Positions 1 to 8,710 of a stretch of DNA of 64,000 bases are shown here, in pieces. The stretch comes from CAZRAL01 sp964598005 (GTDB lineage: Bacteria > Pseudomonadota > Gammaproteobacteria > Burkholderiales > Usitatibacteraceae). Location of the stretch: NCBI GenBank assembly GCA_964598005.1, contig CAZRAL010000001.1, positions 62,001 to 126,000 on the forward strand, given 5' to 3'. Under the pieces are notes generated by a model, which ran no database searches, had not been told where the DNA came from, and saw only the letters and a program-made list of their open reading frames with translations. How positions within the stretch are numbered: position 1 is the first letter of the stretch; the number at the start of each line of letters is the position of its first letter. The translations under genes and the position numbers were made by a program.

Positions 1-823
1 CCGCCAGCACACGCCAGGCTTGTTCGCGGTTTTTGTGCTGCGAGCGGCCATCCTGACATTCGACCACGATGCCGGTCGGGATATGGGTCAAGCGCACTGC
101 CGAATCAGTCTTGTTGATGTGCTGGCCGCCTGCGCCCGAGGCACGGAAGGTATCCATGCGCACGTCGGCGGGGTTAATGGCAATACTGGCATCGTCAGCC
201 TCGGCCATGATCGCCACAGTAGCAGCAGAGGTATGGATGCGCCCCTGCGTTTCGGTCTCCGGCACACGCTGCACACGGTGGCCGCCCGATTCAAATTTCA
301 GTCGCGAATAGGCGCCCTGACCGACAATGCGCGCAATAATCTCTTTATAGCCGCCCACCTCGCCCGGTGATTCGGAAACAATCTCGACCTGCCAGCCGTT
401 GCGCTCGGCGAAGCGGGTATACATGCGAAACAGATCGCCCGCGAACAGGGCGGACTCATCACCACCAGTACCGCCACGGATTTCCAGGAAAATATTTTTA
501 TCGTCGTTGGGGTCCTTGGGCAGCAGCTGTTTTTGCAAATCGATTTCGAATTGCGCCAGCCGTGCCTTGCCCGCCTTGATTTCCTCTTCAGCAAACTCAC
601 GCATTTCCACATCCCTGAGCATTTCCTGCGCGGCGGCGATATCGCTTTCGGTTTTGCGGTAATCGTTGAAGAGGGCGACAACGGGGGAAATTTCCGCGTG
701 CTCGCGGGTGAGTTTGCGGTAACTGTCCAGATCGTCAACGACCCCCGGGTCGCCCAGCAAACGATCCAGCTCGTCGAGGCGCTCGGCCAGCGACGCCAGC
801 TTTTTAGCAATGGATTCTTTCAT
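1..823 (-). CDS. prfA: Peptide chain release factor 1, partial (3' end off window)
   Basis: Class I release factor that recognises UAA and UAG stop codons in the ribosomal A site and triggers release of the finished peptide. About 274 residues are visible; the family is about 360 long, so the C-terminus lies beyond the left edge. The minus-strand translation starts MKESIAKKLASLAERLDELD and carries the catalytic GGQ loop as SGAGGQHINKTDS around bases 105-145. The ATG overlaps the hemA stop as ATGA (820-823), so the two are probably translationally coupled. hemA-prfA is a common proteobacterial arrangement. Overlapping open frames on both strands here are shadows of this gene. Confidence 0.96.
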   Translation of the reverse strand, partial: MKESIAKKLASLAERLDELDRLLGDPGVVDDLDSYRKLTREHAEISPVVALFNDYRKTESDIAAAQEMLRDVEMREFAEEEIKAGKARLAQFEIDLQKQLLPKDPNDDKNIFLEIRGGTGGDESALFAGDLFRMYTRFAERNGWQVEIVSESPGEVGGYKEIIARIVGQGAYSRLKFESGGHRVQRVPETETQGRIHTSAATVAIMAEADDASIAINPADVRMDTFRASGAGGQHINKTDSAVRLTHIPTGIVVECQDGRSQHKNREQAWRVLA

Positions 824-2094
824 TGATCGGTGTCGCTATCGGGGTAAAGCCGGGCCAGCGTTTTCGCCAGCTCGTCGCGTTCGGAATCTTCCGCGCGGTT
901 GAGCGCCTGCAGGGGATGGTGCAGAAATTTATTGGTCAGCCCCTGGCTCAGGCTTTCCAGTACCTTTTGCGGGTCTTCGCCTTTGGCCAACAGTTTTTGC
1001 GCACGCACCAACTCGGTCTGCCGGTATTGCTCGGCTTTGCCACGCAGTTGCTGGATAACCGGCACGGAAGCACGCGCATTCAGCCGCGCCATAAATTCGG
1101 CCACGCGGCGGTCGATGATCGTATCAGCCTCGCGCACCGCCGCTTCGCGTTTCTCCGCGTTCTGCTGGATGATCGTGCCCAGCGTATCGAGGGTGTAGAG
1201 AAACACATCGTCGAGGTCGCTGACTTCGGGCTCAATATCGCGCGGCACCGCCAGATCGACCATGAACATTGGCCGGTGTTTGCGCAGCTTGAGCGCGCGC
1301 TCGATCATGCCTTTGCCGATGATGGGCAGGGTACTCGCGGTCGAGGTGATCAGTGCATCAAATTCATGAATGCGCTCGGGTACTTCCTTGAGTGTAATGG
1401 CCTGAGCCTGGGCGCCGAAGCGCTCGGCCAGCGCCTGGCCGCGCTCCAGCGTGCGGTTGGCGATAACAATCCGCCTCGGGTGCTGAGCAGCGAAATGGGT
1501 GGCGGCCAGCTCGATCATGTCGCCCACGCCGATCAGCAGCAGCGTGGTGTCGCGCAAATCGCCAAACAATTGCTGCGCCAGCTTGAGTGCGGCGGCGGCC
1601 ATGCTCACCGAGGCCGCGCCGATGGCGGTTTCCGAGCGCACCTGCTTGGCGACAGCAAAGGTTTGCTGAAACAACTGGTTCAGCAAACTGCCCAGCGTGC
1701 CCGACTCACCGGCCATTTTTACCGCCAGCTTGACCTGGCCGAGAATCTGCGGCTCGCCCAGCACCATGGAATCCAGCCCGCACGCCACTCGAAACGCGTG
1801 GCGCGTCACGGCGCTATCCTGCAACAGGTAAAGATGTGAAGCAATATCGACGGGTTTGTTTGCCGTTGAAACCTGCCGCAGCCAATCGGTTGCCCGGCTC
1901 ATCACCGCAGCATCGGCTCCGGCCAGATAGATTTCCGAACGATTGCAGGTCGATACCAGCACCACTTCCTGCGCGCCCGAGGTAGCTTGCAATGCCGACA
2001 GCGCCTGACGCTGGCTTTCGAGCGGAAAGGCGACCGTCTCGCGTACCTCAATGGGCGCGGTGCGGTGATTCAAGCCTAAGGCATACAGGGGCAT
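820..2094 (-). CDS. hemA: Glutamyl-tRNA reductase
   Basis: NADPH-dependent reduction of glutamyl-tRNA(Glu) to glutamate-1-semialdehyde, the first committed step of the C5 route to haem and other tetrapyrroles; cytosolic. The 424-residue product has the usual length. It begins MPLYALGLNHRTAPIEVRE, and the catalytic Cys lies in the STCNR motif (Cys50). The Rossmann segment LLIGVGDMIELAATHF is followed by a C-terminal dimerisation helix. An in-frame start 13 codons upstream (2133) exists, but the family N-terminus begins at 2094. No clear ribosome-binding site is visible. The stop overlaps the prfA start. An antisense open frame of over 300 codons on the plus strand is a shadow. Confidence 0.96.
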   Translation of the reverse strand: MPLYALGLNHRTAPIEVRETVAFPLESQRQALSALQATSGAQEVVLVSTCNRSEIYLAGADAAVMSRATDWLRQVSTANKPVDIASHLYLLQDSAVTRHAFRVACGLDSMVLGEPQILGQVKLAVKMAGESGTLGSLLNQLFQQTFAVAKQVRSETAIGAASVSMAAAALKLAQQLFGDLRDTTLLLIGVGDMIELAATHFAAQHPRRIVIANRTLERGQALAERFGAQAQAITLKEVPERIHEFDALITSTASTLPIIGKGMIERALKLRKHRPMFMVDLAVPRDIEPEVSDLDDVFLYTLDTLGTIIQQNAEKREAAVREADTIIDRRVAEFMARLNARASVPVIQQLRGKAEQYRQTELVRAQKLLAKGEDPQKVLESLSQGLTNKFLHHPLQALNRAEDSERDELAKTLARLYPDSDTDQ

Positions 2095-2193
2095 GAGAGG
2101 GAAAAATGTGCTCGGAAAGTGTAAAAAAACCAACCTAAAATTATAGCAGGCGAGGTTGGGCTTTCCCTATTAAACCGGATGGAAAAATTTGAA

Positions 2194-2338
2194 TAGACTT
2201 CTTTCGAAACTGTCGCAAGCGAAAACAAAACAAGGCGCATGGCAGCGAAAAACCGGCGTTTACAAGGCAGTAAATGAGGATTTTGAGCCACCGTGCAACG
2301 CCGTTATGTCAAGCGCAGCAAGTTTCGAAAGAAATCTA
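2194..2338. repeat. MITE-like element with 18-bp terminal inverted repeats
   Basis: About 145 bp bounded by TAGACTTCTTTCGAAACT (2194-2211) and the inverted copy AGTTTCGAAAGAAATCTA (2321-2338), which match at 17 of 18 positions. It has no coding capacity and lies between hemA and the merR-type gene, both transcribed leftward. The size, terminal inverted repeats and intergenic position fit a non-autonomous transposable element. I cannot name the parent insertion sequence. Confidence 0.7.
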
Positions 2339-2352
2339 ATTGTTGTAGTGGA

Positions 2353-2766
2353 CTATTCATGATGGCAGCATTGCCGTTGATCCAGTGCTTCGATCAACCG
2401 GCAATGCTCGGCATTCGGACTTTGGCATGCGGCCAATTTTGTCAGAACACCACGCATGGCCAATAAATCCTGGATTTTGGCTTCGACTTCAGCAAGATGA
2501 GTTTGTGCCAGCCGATCAGCCTCGCAGCACGGTTGATCAGGGCGATCTGCCAGTTGCAACAGGGCCTTGATCTCGGCCAGCCCAAAGCCGATTTCGCGGC
2601 CCCGACGAATAAAACGCAGGCGCTTTGCAGTTGCTTCGTTATAACGCCGATATCCGCTGGTGGAACGTGGAGGGGCGGGCAACAAACCGATGCGTTCGTA
2701 GTAACGAATCGTTTCTGCATTCACACCGGATGCTTTGCTCAACATACCGATGGTATATGTTGTCAT
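2353..2766 (-). CDS. MerR-family heavy-metal-responsive regulator
   Basis: DNA-binding metal sensor of 137 residues, the normal MerR family length. The N-terminal winged helix-turn-helix contains YTIGMLSKASGVNAETIRYYE and SGYRRY, typical of MerR/CadR/ZntR. A dimerisation helix follows. Cysteines at 80, 81, 114 and 122 and a C-terminal CCHHE tail are the likely metal ligands, a pattern closer to the Cd/Pb/Zn sensors (CadR, PbrR, ZntR) than to CueR. It is divergent from a cation-efflux gene, and a classical MerR operator sits between them, so it most likely activates that gene when divalent metal is bound. The exact metal cannot be told from sequence. Confidence 0.9.
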   Translation of the reverse strand: MTTYTIGMLSKASGVNAETIRYYERIGLLPAPPRSTSGYRRYNEATAKRLRFIRRGREIGFGLAEIKALLQLADRPDQPCCEADRLAQTHLAEVEAKIQDLLAMRGVLTKLAACQSPNAEHCRLIEALDQRQCCHHE

Positions 2767-2781
2767 AAATTTGACCCCGTA

Positions 2782-2812
2782 TTGACCCTGTAGCGGCTAC
2801 AAGGTTCAGCAT
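2782..2812 (+). promoter_or_regulatory. MerR-type promoter and operator for the efflux gene
   Basis: A -35 box TTGACC (2782-2787) and a -10-like CAGCAT (2807-2812) are separated by 19 bp, the lengthened spacing typical of MerR-activated promoters. The spacer holds the dyad ACCCTGTAG (2785-2793), CGG, CTACAAGGT (2797-2805), which matches the MerR/CadR operator form. It faces the cation transporter gene at 2841. Confidence 0.88.
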
Positions 2813-2840
2813 ACACCTATCTGTATAACTGGAGCATCCT

Positions 2841-3470
2841 GTGAGTGCACATTGCCACCACCATCATCACGAACCCGGCCATCAGCCCAAGCATACTGGA
2901 TACCGCAAAGTGCTGTGGATTGCCTTGATTGTGAATGGGTTCATGTTTGCCCTGGAAACTTTCTCTGGAATAACAGCGCATTCGGTATCGCTGTTGGCCG
3001 ATTCGATGGATTTTCTGGGCGATGCGGCCAATTACGCGATCAGTTTATGGGTATTGGAAAAGGCCATTGCCACACGCGCCAAGGCATCGCTTTTCAAAGC
3101 GATATCGATGGCACTTTTTGGCATCACAGTGCTGGGTAACACCGTTTGGTATGCGCACTCCGGGAGCATGCCTCACGCGGCCACCATGGGTGGAATTGGA
3201 GCACTGGCCTTGGCGGCCAATCTGGGGATGGCGGCGCTGCTGTACGCCTACCGCGATGGCGACAGCAATATGCGCAGCGTGTGGCTATGCACCCGTAATG
3301 ATGCCTTGGGCAATGTCGCAGTCATGCTCGCGGCGCTGGGGGTATTTGGCACCGGGACGTCCTGGCCCGATTTGATTGTGGCCAGCATTATGGCGGGGCT
3401 TGCTTTGTCGACGGCGGTGCAGGTTATTCGTCATGCGCGCCGTGAACTGGCAGCGATGGATATGCGATAA
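2841..3470 (+). CDS. Short cation diffusion facilitator-type metal efflux protein
   Basis: Inner-membrane protein of 209 residues, probably exporting Zn/Cd/Co-like divalent cations. A His-rich start (HCHHHHHEPGHQPKH) is followed by about six membrane segments. The CDF signature is visible in segment II (SVSLLADSMDFLGDAANY) and segment V (CTRNDALGNVAVM), with the paired Asp residues that bind metal. The cytoplasmic C-terminal domain of ordinary CDF proteins is absent, but a short form of this length is a recognised subtype, so I do not call it truncated. The start is GTG at 2841 with GGAG six bases upstream. Expression is probably controlled by the divergent MerR-type gene. Confidence 0.87.
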   Translation: MSAHCHHHHHEPGHQPKHTGYRKVLWIALIVNGFMFALETFSGITAHSVSLLADSMDFLGDAANYAISLWVLEKAIATRAKASLFKAISMALFGITVLGNTVWYAHSGSMPHAATMGGIGALALAANLGMAALLYAYRDGDSNMRSVWLCTRNDALGNVAVMLAALGVFGTGTSWPDLIVASIMAGLALSTAVQVIRHARRELAAMDMR

Positions 3471-3642
3471 ACTCTGTCAGAATAAATTACTGATGTTACG
3501 CACTGGCAGAAACACACTATGTCTGATTCCGTCGTTATCTTCACCGCGAAACACAATCCCATCGGCAGCATGATGCATAAGATTCATGCCCGCGGGTCCT
3601 GCCTCTGTGCAGGCGGGGCCTAATTTGGCTATGGTATAGCTT

Positions 3643-3699
3643 AGGGAACCTCTGAATAAATCCCACATGGCCATGGAGGACTTAATCAGAGGTTCCTTA
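3643..3699. repeat. Hairpin-forming inverted repeat, MITE-like
   Basis: AGGGAACCTCTGAATAAATCC (first 20 bases at 3643-3662) pairs with the inverted copy ending in AATCAGAGGTTCCT at about 3698, with few mismatches. The centre contains the palindrome CATGGCCATG. The whole could be a small transposon-derived repeat or a folded RNA element. Confidence 0.6.
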
Positions 3700-3734
3700 G
3701 ACAAATCCTGATCGTTTTATGCAGAATCAATTTT

Positions 3735-3827
3735 ATTTACTGATGTGCACGGCAGAGGCAAAAAATTTTCACCGAAAAAGCCATTTTCGTAGGGAAGCCA
3801 CTTTGCCTCTGCGTAACATCAGCAAAT
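3735..3827. repeat. Inverted repeat pair upstream of the DUF3592-like gene
   Basis: The left arm at 3735-3762 (core TTTACTGATGT then GGCAGAGGCAAA) and the right arm at 3802-3827 (TTTGCCTCTGC then ACATCAGCAAAT) are inverted copies. A third related copy, TTACTGATGTTACGCA, lies at 3487-3502. They may be ends of a degraded insertion sequence. Confidence 0.6.
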
Positions 3828-3843
3828 TAGAAAAGGGCTAATA

Positions 3844-4947
3844 ATGGGAATGAATTGCTTGGCTAAAATAGCGTTAGCTTGGTTTTTGCTCCTTATACCG
3901 GTCGCGCTGGTTTGTGCGCAAACACAGAGTCCGCCACTTGATCAAGCATTCGCGCAATCGAAGATATTTGATGTGCCCGCAGTCATTACGGCAGGAGAAG
4001 CCTTTGTCATCGGTTTCCGGGTGCGAAATAATGGCGAAGCAACCACGTATACACGTGTGACGTTCGATCTGCCCAGCGATATTCTGTTGGCAACCGCCCC
4101 ACAGGAATGTTTTGCCCGTTATGATGCAGAGGCCCGGCGGTGGGTATTTGAAGGCAGTCTTGGTAAGGGATGGGAGCGGCAATGTATCGTTAACCTGATT
4201 GCTTTACGCAATGCTTCCAATCGGGCGAGCTTTTCGTTAACAATCAATACCCCACCCAGCCGCTGGGCGGGAGACGTAGCCTCAGTCGACATTATTACGC
4301 CGCCAGCAGCGGGCATGATTACGATTGGTGGCCGGTACCACATCACGCGTGTTGGCCTCGTCGTACTGGGGTTCCTGGCCCTGCTTGTCATCGCGATCGG
4401 ACTGGCGAAATGGCGTACAAAGAACATTTCTACGACTACAGGCTGGTTTTCGTCACGGCAGCGGGCGGTATCGGCGGCAATTGGGGCCGTCATCAGCCTG
4501 GGCTTTCTGACGATTTTTAGCTATATGGCGTGGGACGACAGACGTAGCCTGACGATCTTTCGTGAAACAACGTGCGAGGTCATCGATTCGACCTTGAAGT
4601 ATGTGTATTCTTCCCCTTCCCCCTCCCCTCCGCCTTCTTTTTCTCAACGTAATATAAAAAGAGGAGCTTATAAGCCGATGTTCTCGCTGAATTACACGCT
4701 GGATGGCGTGAAGCGGCAGTCGCTTGGCTTTTCCACTGAAAGCCGACTGGATTATTCAAGAGTTGCTATGACAGAAATCATGGATGCTTATATTCACGGC
4801 AAAACCGTTCCCTGCTGGGTTGATCCCGATGATTTGCAACGTGTCGTTTTGTTACGAGGTTTTGGTGGCGCTTATTTTTTTGCCACGTTTCCTCTCTTGT
4901 TGCTCGGGGTTTCTTTCTGGCTATGGCCGAAAAAACCCCAGCATTGA
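3844..4947 (+). CDS. Membrane protein with DUF3592-like C-terminal domain
   Basis: A 367-residue envelope protein of unknown function. Residues 1-25 form a signal peptide ending LVCAQT. Residues about 40-155 look like an extracytoplasmic beta-sandwich (AVITAGEAFVIGFRVRNNGE). Membrane segments follow near 170-188 and 208-226, then a soluble segment with a Ser-Pro run (SSPSPSPPPSF) and a region resembling DUF3592 (FSLNYTLDGVKRQSLGFST and VPCWVDPDDLQRVVLLRG), and a last membrane segment near the C-terminus. AAGGG lies six bases before the ATG. It stands alone in its orientation after a repeat-rich gap. Confidence 0.72.
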   Translation: MGMNCLAKIALAWFLLLIPVALVCAQTQSPPLDQAFAQSKIFDVPAVITAGEAFVIGFRVRNNGEATTYTRVTFDLPSDILLATAPQECFARYDAEARRWVFEGSLGKGWERQCIVNLIALRNASNRASFSLTINTPPSRWAGDVASVDIITPPAAGMITIGGRYHITRVGLVVLGFLALLVIAIGLAKWRTKNISTTTGWFSSRQRAVSAAIGAVISLGFLTIFSYMAWDDRRSLTIFRETTCEVIDSTLKYVYSSPSPSPPPSFSQRNIKRGAYKPMFSLNYTLDGVKRQSLGFSTESRLDYSRVAMTEIMDAYIHGKTVPCWVDPDDLQRVVLLRGFGGAYFFATFPLLLLGVSFWLWPKKPQH

Positions 4948-5102
4948 AGAAAAATCTTGCCGATGAACGATTGCTTGCTGAGTTGGAGCCCGATTATCCG
5001 GGCTGGGGCGTATAGTCATCCGCTAGCAGTGACTGCGAAGATGCTATGCATGGATATTGCGTAACAGTGTTTTTGGCTTCGCAAGGTGCACTACATAGAA
5101 GC

Positions 5103-5145
5103 AAAAAACCTCCCGGTTATGACCTTGATCGGTCATAACCGGGAG
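5103..5145 (-). terminator. Intrinsic terminator of the metalloprotease gene
   Basis: A perfect 15-bp stem (CTCCCGGTTATGACC at 5110-5124 pairing with 5131-5145) has a 6-base loop. Read on the minus strand it is followed by GTTTTTT. It lies 27 bp past the protease stop. Confidence 0.9.
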
Positions 5146-5171
5146 AACATTCAGGAACGTACGATACTTGC

Positions 5172-7355
5172 TTACGGGACTACGTTAAACTCAGCGGACT
5201 CCACATACCAGGTGACATCCCCCAAAGTCTTATATTCCAGGCGAACCTGCGTGGTATAAGGCATCACCAGCTGGGAGGGGAACACAATTGCGGGGAATAC
5301 TGCCTTGCTACCCGGCGCCCCATATTCGACATTGAGCTTCCGCCAGCTAAACCAGGGATCCCTATAAGAAATCACCAGCGAAAAAAACTTGGCTTGGCTG
5401 GCTGCAAAATTGGGCAACCAGGTGATATCGTAGGGCATCCCTGCCGTGAGCATCTTGTTAGCCTGTGGAAAAATAAACCAGGGCTTGTCACCGTTTACTG
5501 TCACCGGCACGTCGGCTGATACAAAAGCCGGGAAACCGGCGCCAGCATCCGCATTCGTATCCCAGGCGGTAGCGCGAAAGGTTAACTGTGCGGCCTCAGT
5601 CATCAATGGATCCCATTGCGTCCCTAGCGGCGTCTTTTTATTGGGAAACGAGCGAGAATAATATTTCAAATAATGAAAGGGGATTGGAATAATAAAATTG
5701 TGGTCGGCAATTTGAGGCGGGAAGGAGCGATAGACAGGGCCTGGATTGGTGCCGAACAGATCGATTTGTTCCCAGTTGACTCTGCCAGCGCCTTCCAGCT
5801 TGGCCTTCTGGGGAATAAGAGAGGGGTCCTTATTTTGAAAAGCGGCCGTGACCAGATCGTCCAGCTCGGGGTCAGACAGATGGGCCGTCAACGTAAAGCG
5901 TACACCTTTTGGAACGACATTGAGTTGGGGGTTCTTGCTGACCGTTAAAACGGGAGGCCTATTTTTGGTGGATGCATGGGAAATACAGGCATTGGAGATT
6001 TCCAGGGCGGTGAGAAAATCGTTGATTTTTTCGATCGATTTGCCGTGGAAGTACCTGAATTTATAGGGGTCTTTAGGCTCCACATTATCCGGCGCACATT
6101 TTCCAGTATATGCCATACGCGTGCTGCCGCTGCCAGGTTCGACGGCGCTAGGGGGGTTAAAGTTAGGAGGTGCACAGCTACCGCTCTGTGAAGAAAAGGT
6201 ATGAAGAGCCCCCATCAAGTGCCCCAGTTCGTGCACTGTGGATTCTATATGGGTAGGCGCGCCAAACAGCTGCTTTTCTGGAGCGCTATATGATTTACCT
6301 TTATGGAGGGGATCACATAGTGCAGAAAATACAGATACAAAATAAAGCGGATCACCGTCGGCGATCCCTAACACCATTCCTACATCCCACCAGGCAGCCA
6401 AATTGGGCTGTCCACTGACAATCCAGGTTTGAAATTCATGATTGGCGTCTGCCCATCCTTCGAGAGTAAAAGGAACGGTGAGATCATCAAAAATACTGTA
6501 GTTGGGCTGCCCCGAAAACCCCCCTTTGGGTTGCACAATAAACCTTACCCCATCTTTTTCGGGCTCCAATAGCTCTCCATTGGGGCCAAGAGCACTAATC
6601 GGATCAATCGTAACGCCAAGCTCCGCCATCAGCAGGGCATTGATCTGCATGGAAAAATTCGTTACCCAATCGACCACCTTCTGGTTGATCACCACAGGAT
6701 TAGCCAATGGATCAGGATCGATGGTGCGGAAAAGATTCTCAGTCACGGTAAAAAACAACCCGATATGGCGCAGTCTCACCAAGCCATTGACGTCTACGGG
6801 CGATTTGAAATCAGCGGACTGGATATCAGGCTTCAATTTTGCAGAGTAAGATTCCACGGCTTCCACAACAGCTGAATTGCCAGAACCTGGCTTGCCATCG
6901 CCAACTTGTAATGACTTGGATTGCACCAGAATTCGCCCCGCTTCGCTGCTTTGCACAATCGCACTGAAACTCTGGTCACTGATAAAACCTTGCACCCGAT
7001 CGCCGTTTTCTGTCGTACCTGCAAAGCCGAGATAAAAATGTTGTACGGGAGCAAATTGCCTGCCTGTCCACATAACTTGACCAATATGCTTGGTCACGCC
7101 TTGTACCGTAAACTCGACAACCCCCTGATTGCCGAGCGGGATAACAATAACAGTGGGGGCTTTTTTATCCCGGCTTTCCTGAAGAAGCGCGTAAACCTTG
7201 TTAAATTCGAACGATACCTCTTCAGTCGGAAGGGATGAAGAAGGGTCTGTGTGTATCACCGTAACCGTCGTCTGCAGAGCTGAGCGCGGAGTTTCGGCAT
7301 AGGCCTGGAAAATAGCGAGTGCTGCTACAACAGCCCCCCATTGTAAAAGTTTCAT
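5172..7355 (-). CDS. Secreted metzincin-type zinc metalloprotease
   Basis: A 727-residue secreted protein. The signal peptide is MKLLQWGAVVAALAIFQAYA. The extended zinc motif HELGHLMGALH is at residues 375-385, with three His ligands and the catalytic Glu376, and a plausible Met-turn follows at Met414 (STRMAYTGKC). This is the metzincin layout seen in reprolysin-like (M12B) families. The region before it (about 30-190) may be a prodomain. The region after residue 460 looks like Ig/fibronectin-type modules (RPPVLTVSKNPQLNVVPKG; MPYDITWLP) that may hold substrate or surface. A strong AGGAGG precedes the ATG. It is monocistronic with its own terminator. The substrate is unknown. Confidence 0.8.
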   Translation of the reverse strand: MKLLQWGAVVAALAIFQAYAETPRSALQTTVTVIHTDPSSSLPTEEVSFEFNKVYALLQESRDKKAPTVIVIPLGNQGVVEFTVQGVTKHIGQVMWTGRQFAPVQHFYLGFAGTTENGDRVQGFISDQSFSAIVQSSEAGRILVQSKSLQVGDGKPGSGNSAVVEAVESYSAKLKPDIQSADFKSPVDVNGLVRLRHIGLFFTVTENLFRTIDPDPLANPVVINQKVVDWVTNFSMQINALLMAELGVTIDPISALGPNGELLEPEKDGVRFIVQPKGGFSGQPNYSIFDDLTVPFTLEGWADANHEFQTWIVSGQPNLAAWWDVGMVLGIADGDPLYFVSVFSALCDPLHKGKSYSAPEKQLFGAPTHIESTVHELGHLMGALHTFSSQSGSCAPPNFNPPSAVEPGSGSTRMAYTGKCAPDNVEPKDPYKFRYFHGKSIEKINDFLTALEISNACISHASTKNRPPVLTVSKNPQLNVVPKGVRFTLTAHLSDPELDDLVTAAFQNKDPSLIPQKAKLEGAGRVNWEQIDLFGTNPGPVYRSFPPQIADHNFIIPIPFHYLKYYSRSFPNKKTPLGTQWDPLMTEAAQLTFRATAWDTNADAGAGFPAFVSADVPVTVNGDKPWFIFPQANKMLTAGMPYDITWLPNFAASQAKFFSLVISYRDPWFSWRKLNVEYGAPGSKAVFPAIVFPSQLVMPYTTQVRLEYKTLGDVTWYVESAEFNVVP

Positions 7356-7678
7356 GGTGTTGTGTCCTCCTGAAGAAAGGGTTAATTAAAGTTAAATAAA
7401 ATTTAATTATCATTAACTTATAGCGATTGATCGTCGCAAAATACAAGTCGAAAGTTTCTTCAGAAAGGTTCATTTTTTTATTTTTTATTGATATATATAA
7501 ATAACTGTTATGCAGCAGTAACCATCTTTTGCTCCTATTTTGGGGAAGCAGGTTGAGCGGGCGCTTTGATGTGATGTATTTATAGGGAACTCAATAACGT
7601 TATTACAAAATCACATGGTTTTAGAAAGAGAGTATTTTCTGGCACGCATTGCTTTGAAGCGTGGGGTAAAATCTGCAC
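7356..7678. other. Intergenic region between protease and ruvB
   Basis: This divergent intergenic region of 323 bp is AT-rich around 7380-7510, with runs such as TTAATTAAAG and AAATAAAATTTAATT. It should carry the promoters of the leftward protease and the rightward ruvB. I see no gene, tRNA or clear dyad. ruvA and ruvC, often upstream of ruvB, are not here. Confidence 0.5.
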
Positions 7679-8710
7679 ATGCTAGAACCAGATCGCCTGA
7701 TCTCTGCTGCCAAGGAATCATCGCATGAAGAGGCCCAGGAACGTGCACTGCGTCCCAAGTTGCTGAACGAGTACATTGGGCAGGAAAAAATTCGCAGCCA
7801 GTTGTCGATTTTTATCGAGGCGGCGCGAGGCCGCAAAGAGCCTCTCGACCACACCCTCTTGTTTGGCCCGCCCGGATTGGGCAAGACAACGCTGGCGCAC
7901 ATCATCTCCCGCGAAATGGGCGTGAATATGCGCCAGACTTCTGGCCCGGTGTTGGAGCGTGCTGGCGATCTCGCTGCGCTGCTGACTAATCTGGAACCGA
8001 ACGATGTACTGTTCATCGATGAAATCCATCGCTTAAGCCCGGTGGTCGAAGAGATTCTCTATCCGGCCTTGGAAGATTTCCAGATCGATATCATGATCGG
8101 CGAAGGGCCAGCGGCACGCTCGGTCAAGCTCGATCTTCCGCCATTCACGCTGATCGGTGCTACCACACGTGCGGGGATGCTTACCAATCCCTTGCGCGAC
8201 CGTTTCGGCATCGTGGCGCGGCTTGAATTTTATGAACCCGAGGAATTACGCCAGATTGTTTCGCGCTCGGCGCAATTGCTTAGTGTGGCCGTTGATAACC
8301 CTGGCGCTATGGAAATTGCCTTGCGTTCGCGCGGCACACCGCGCATTGCTAACCGGCTGTTGCGGCGGGTGCGCGATTTTGCCGAAGTCAAGGCCAAGGG
8401 CAGCGTGGATCGCGATATCGCTGATGCGGCATTGAAAATGCTCGATGTCGACAAGCTGGGGTTGGATATGATGGATCGCAAAATGCTGCTGTCGATTATC
8501 GAAAAGTTCAGTGGTGGGCCGGTGGGTGTGGAAAATCTTGCTGCAGCGATTGGCGAAGAGCGCGATACTATCGAGGATGTGCTGGAGCCGTATCTGATTC
8601 AGCAAGGCTACTTGCAGCGCACGCCGCGCGGGCGCATGGCCACCCTGTTGACTTATCAACATTTCGGTATTGCAGCGCCGGGCCGCAGCACAGGGCAGGA
8701 GCTTTTTTAA
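7679..8710 (+). CDS. ruvB: Holliday junction branch-migration ATPase RuvB
   Basis: AAA+ motor of the RuvAB complex, driving branch migration of Holliday junctions during recombinational repair. The product is 343 residues, normal for the family. Walker A is GPPGLGKT (residues 63-70) and Walker B is FIDEIHR (about 112-118). The sensor segment GATTRAGML and the C-terminal winged helix (DTIEDVLEPYLIQQGYLQRT, about 302-321) are intact. The TAA overlaps the ybgC ATG by one base, so it is co-transcribed with the Tol-Pal genes. ruvA and ruvC are not adjacent. Confidence 0.97.
   Translation: MLEPDRLISAAKESSHEEAQERALRPKLLNEYIGQEKIRSQLSIFIEAARGRKEPLDHTLLFGPPGLGKTTLAHIISREMGVNMRQTSGPVLERAGDLAALLTNLEPNDVLFIDEIHRLSPVVEEILYPALEDFQIDIMIGEGPAARSVKLDLPPFTLIGATTRAGMLTNPLRDRFGIVARLEFYEPEELRQIVSRSAQLLSVAVDNPGAMEIALRSRGTPRIANRLLRRVRDFAEVKAKGSVDRDIADAALKMLDVDKLGLDMMDRKMLLSIIEKFSGGPVGVENLAAAIGEERDTIEDVLEPYLIQQGYLQRTPRGRMATLLTYQHFGIAAPGRSTGQELF

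Larger units (their letters stand above)
3471..3843. other. Non-coding gap of about 370 bp with nested inverted repeats
   Basis: No convincing gene is present. A short open frame at 3519-3623 (34 codons) and a 75-codon minus-strand frame match nothing I know. The gap holds a 57-bp hairpin element (3643-3699) and three related copies of a CTGATGT-containing sequence (near 3485 and 3735 direct, near 3802 inverted). It reads like remains of small mobile elements. Confidence 0.6.

Noticed and set aside
298..810. 170-codon open frame on the minus strand
   Set aside because: It is another frame of prfA; the true frame carries the GGQ motif and starts at 823.
823..1839. 338-codon open frame on the plus strand
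   Set aside because: Antisense to hemA with no recognisable protein; long open antisense frames are expected at this GC and codon bias.
2841..3470. Cation transporter as a truncated CDF gene
   Set aside because: A short CDF-type family of about 205-210 residues without the C-terminal domain exists, and the gene keeps its start, RBS and operator.
3477..3704. 75-codon frame on the minus strand
   Set aside because: It runs through the hairpin repeat and has no RBS or known content.
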